From: Apostichopus japonicus
Lineage: Eukaryota; Echinodermata; Holothuroidea; Aspidochirotida; Stichopodidae
Reading direction: 5' to 3'
Assembly (NCBI RefSeq): GCF_037975245.1
Contig: NC_092566.1
Coordinates: forward strand, 622,001 to 686,000
DNA: 64,000 bases
Position 1 is the stretch's first letter; every line of letters begins with the position of its first letter. Positions 61,139 through 64,000 of the stretch are shown piece by piece. A program made the translations under genes and the position numbers. The notes beneath the pieces are model-generated. The model ran no database searches. It was not told the DNA's origin and was given only the letters and a program-made list of their open reading frames with translations.

Positions 61139-61560
61139 TTAAAACAAAAGAGCTAAATTTGTAACGAGATTTAAAGTTGGCAATGTTACATCAGTCTTGA
61201 GACTGTCAGTGAAGGAGTTCCAGATCTTAGAATCCTTGAAACAAATACAATGTTGAGTGGAATTCAAAGGATTTACAGGAATGCTGAGAGAGTTGCTAAA
61301 TCTATCGCTGTGGTCGTTCACGGAATAACGATAGGATAAAAGGGTTGTTTGTAGGGCCCCATCACAAAATTGGATCAAAGGTTGTAGTTTGGTGACTATT
61401 GATGTGATGAATATTGAGGGTGTTTTAGTTTAATGAAAAGAGCATTATAGTGAGAAAGTGAGAGGTTCTCTGTGATGTAACACACTGCCCTCTCTTGAAG
61501 AACATAAAGTTTCTGCAGTTGTGAATGATAGTTGTTGGCCCAGGTAGAATAGTATTGTTA
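61139..61560 (-). mobile_element. Non-LTR retrotransposon RT C-terminal fragment, degenerate, minus strand
   Basis: Minus-strand frames give WANNYHSQLQKLYVLQERAV, CYITENLSLSHYNALFIKLK, and then IWNSFTDSLKTDVTLPTL. This is the order 'W-x-x-x-Y-x-x-x-L-x-x-L-x-x-LQKRAIR-I … H-x-x-PLF-x-L-x … LWNSLP-x-x-LK-x-x-x-(T/S)L' seen at the C-terminus of LINE reverse transcriptases. It contains stops; both ends are truncated. Confidence 0.75.
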
Positions 61561-62552
61561 GGTAAGGTAAGTAAGGGAGGATCATGGTACTATAAATAGA
61601 AAGGAGAATTCCTTTTTTGGCAGGTGAAATCTCAGTCGGTTGAATTGAATGGTTTATAGGTAAACAATAGAAATGAAGTCAATTAGACATTCTAAGTTCA
61701 TTGCCTCATTTCACAAATCAGCATGGAAAAAACCCTGTTTTCTGGCGATGAGCAAATAACATATTTATATAATGTTTTCTTAATATGATTTGGAATGTAA
61801 AGGAACATTCTCCTTATAGATCGAGACTCAACTGTTTTAAGAATCTGCAGATTTACAATGATTCCATACATATCCAAGTGTGTGCTGAATATTCAGAAAG
61901 TGTACTTTCTGGTGTGCCAGAGTTATGTAAAATTTGTGTTATGGATGTCACATCAGGAATGATTGAACATATGGAATAACTGGTGCAAAGCCTCCTGTGT
62001 ATATTGATGGAAGGTTTTCTGTCAATTGGGAAAATAAAATAGTCAGGAGGGGGTAAGAGGGGGGGGGGTGTAAGAGGGGGAGTAAGAGGGGAGAGAGCAT
62101 TAGATCTTGTCATGGATTTACGAGAGGGTTTAAAGGAAAAATAATAAAGAAACATTACTACGTATGTGGAATCTTTGGATTCTGGTTACAATTTTAACAG
62201 CACTCATTCTAATTCATTCTTGGAGTGTTGAGTCATATATTTTAGCAGAATAAAGACATTGCACTTTCCCGAACATGCTTGTTGGTAACAATGCTTGGGC
62301 ATCAATGGTTTTTGCTTAACTTCATTATCTCATAAACTGTTCTCCAGGAAATTATCTCTAGCAGTTTCCCTTCATCCTTATACACACGGTTCAAATGTCA
62401 GTATATTATATAATGGTTAGTGGTACATTGTTCTTCATCTCAAGTGTACAGTGTACATTATTGTTACATTTTTACTAATGAGCTGAGTGTGGAGTTGTTG
62501 TTGTACTTAATTAATTGCCTGCATTTACATTTATGTATCATTTCATTCTTAA

Positions 62553-62625
62553 TAGTAATAATAATATTGAGGATTTATAAAGCACAGACATATCCAATGA
62601 TAACAGTGCTCAAGGTGAATCAAAA
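62553..62625 (-). repeat. LINE/SINE 3'-end-like motif
   Basis: 'aataataatattgaggatttataaagcacagac…agtgctcaaggtg' resembles, on the minus strand, an 'AGCGC…TTTATAAATCC…TATTATTATTA' retroelement tail. Only this tail is visible. Confidence 0.4.
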
Positions 62626-63159
62626 TATTACATTTTTAGTGAATACATTATGATCATATTTGAATTGTTTCCTGATTCTGAATTAAGTAACAGTTAAAAT
62701 GAAAGAACCCAACCAACAGAGACAGTATTGCTGTCAGTGCTCAGAATCATTATTTCAAGGTCACTGGGTGGAAACCTCCAGTGCTACTGCAGTAAACATT
62801 TTCTTTTTTGGGCTATTTCAAACCCACTGTACATTTAAGGTCCATTTTATATTCATTCAGGGAGTAATATAGTTTTCAAATTTTGTTTAGCTATTAAGGC
62901 CCTGCAAATTTGTCTCTTGTAAAATAATTTGGTTTGTGTATGCACAAACTGTTATACATCTTTGCACTTATAGCACATTGTCTATTTGATGTGATAGAAC
63001 TGGATACATTATTCCCAGTTTTTGTTCTCTTCATTTTATCACCAACATTAAGATTCAATCTTTCATAAAACTTGTGGTTAAATATACAGTAATTATGATA
63101 TTTCCTCTAACATTCCTTTTTTTTTCTTATTCTTATTTTGTATTTTTGTAAATTTTTAT

Positions 63160-63395
63160 GAAGTTTATTGTTATCAATAAATGCAACTATTTGGAATATA
63201 AGACATGCCCAGTTTCCCAATCTCACTACTATACCTTCCATGTTACCTGTAAGTTTACATTGTGTAGTAATATGTATCACAGTGTATGTTTGTTTAATGC
63301 TGCTATCATATTTTACACATGTGCCTATATTCATGCTATTAATGTTGTTGTCATATCACATGCATATTCATGTTGCTAATAATGTTGTTTTCTAA
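63160..63395. repeat. Degenerate repeat with 'catattcatgttgttaatgttgttgtcatatcacatg', interrupted by a MITE
   Basis: The phrase recurs at ~63328, ~63360 and, after the MITE, ~63590-63700 ('gttgtcatattacatgtacatattcatgatgttattaatg'). The MITE therefore appears inserted inside it. Confidence 0.6.
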
Positions 63396-63576
63396 GTTGG
63401 GAGAACTTTCTATACTTTACTCTCGTGTCCCACTGCACTGTCCTGACGTTTTGAATATTCTGCTTTAATCATAAAGGTTAGGAACTGTTCATACTGTCAG
63501 TATGAGTGCTTTGAAGCATGATTTGTGACGACAGTATAGAGTGGTAGTTCAAGCAATGTTAGAAAATTCTCCCAAC
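63396..63576. mobile_element. MITE-like element, 181 bp, next to S1 exon B
   Basis: Ends GTTGGGAGAACTTTCTA and the inverse of GTTGGGAGAATTTTCTA match at 16 of 17 positions. Putative 8-bp flanks (ttttctaa / tgttctgc) match only 5 of 8, so the target duplication is not convincing. It lies 191 bp upstream of the S1 exon B acceptor. Confidence 0.7.
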
Positions 63577-63767
63577 TGTTCTGCTTGTTGTCATATTACA
63601 TGTACATATTCATGATGTTATTAATGTTTCTATCATAGACATGCATATTCATATTAATATTGCCATGATAATTGCATTCATTATGCTAATTAATGTTTTA
63701 TGTGCTAATTAACATATCTTTCTTTCTTTTTGTTTTTGTTTGCTTGATTGTCCTGCTGCGTCATCAG

Positions 63768-63829
63768 GTATTCTTGGTATTTATCATCAGCTTTGCATCT
63801 TTTGTGGTTTATTTGCTCCAAATTCAAGA
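63768..63829 (+). CDS. slo: BK channel S1 exon, version B
   Basis: 62 nt between acceptor 'gcgtcatcag' and donor 'ga|gtaagtc'. It encodes VFLVFIISFASFVVYLLQIQ plus GA. The V-x-LVF-x-x-S-x-x-S-x-V-x-Y pattern is close to canonical Slo1 S1 (V-x-LVF-x-LS-IG-x-L-x-IYF). The terminal residues are neutral Q-I-Q rather than acidic. Having the same length and phases as version A, including both in one mRNA would shift the frame (62+62 nt), so they are expected to be mutually exclusive. Confidence 0.78.
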
Positions 63830-64000
63830 GTAAGTCGATTAATAATTCCCAACCAAAAACTCTCTCTGCTTGTAAAAATGTCGTCTGTACAATAAGATGG
63901 AAAAAAGCCATCCCTTCAAATATTTTATTTGAAAGGTTGGTTACTGTCTCTTTACATACTACTATCTCTACACACTACTCTCTCTTAACATACTAGCCTC

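Overview
The window is animal nuclear DNA. It has an AT-rich background, spliced genes with GT-AG introns, many minisatellites, tRNA-derived SINE pieces, CR1-like LINE ends and MITEs. No prokaryotic organisation is visible. The repeat style (LINE tails ending in a 'GCGCTATATAA' type motif plus TTATT tails, and G-run-rich hAT/MITE copies) and the protein sequences suggest a marine invertebrate, plausibly an echinoderm. That placement is inference; nothing here proves the species.

Region 1 (1-21.9 kb, + strand): the last 18 coding exons of the mitochondrial 2-oxoglutarate dehydrogenase E1 gene (OGDH). They join in frame into 835 residues ending in a TGA at 21780-21782, with a polyadenylation signal about 130 bp later. 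The N-terminal ~190 residues lie upstream of the window. The introns carry large tandem arrays: a 36-bp unit, a 22-bp unit, a 32-33-bp unit with a 225-bp higher-order period, and a 42-bp unit. One intron also begins with several decayed copies of the preceding exon end, splice donor included.

Region 2 (21.9-26.6 kb): the intergenic stretch. It holds a Ty3/gypsy-like pol fragment and a 378-bp hAT-type MITE with a perfect 8-bp target duplication.

Region 3 (26.6-64.0 kb, + strand): the start of a gene for a Slo1-type (BK) large-conductance potassium channel. Exon 1 (98 codons) encodes the N-terminus, the S0 membrane segment and the S0-S1 linker. After it comes a 28-kb intron full of repeats. 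Two separate 62-nt exons follow (54927-54988 and 63768-63829). Both start in phase 0, end in phase 2, and encode versions of the first voltage-sensor helix S1 that share 10 of 20 residues. They look like a mutually exclusive exon pair. A decayed third S1-like copy lies at 55136-55180, and a decayed copy of part of exon 1 lies at 44135-44212. The rest of the channel lies beyond the right edge.

OGDH and the channel are neighbours in the same orientation with about 4.7 kb between them. Nothing in the sequence suggests a functional link. The S1 exon cassette is the most interesting signal in the window.
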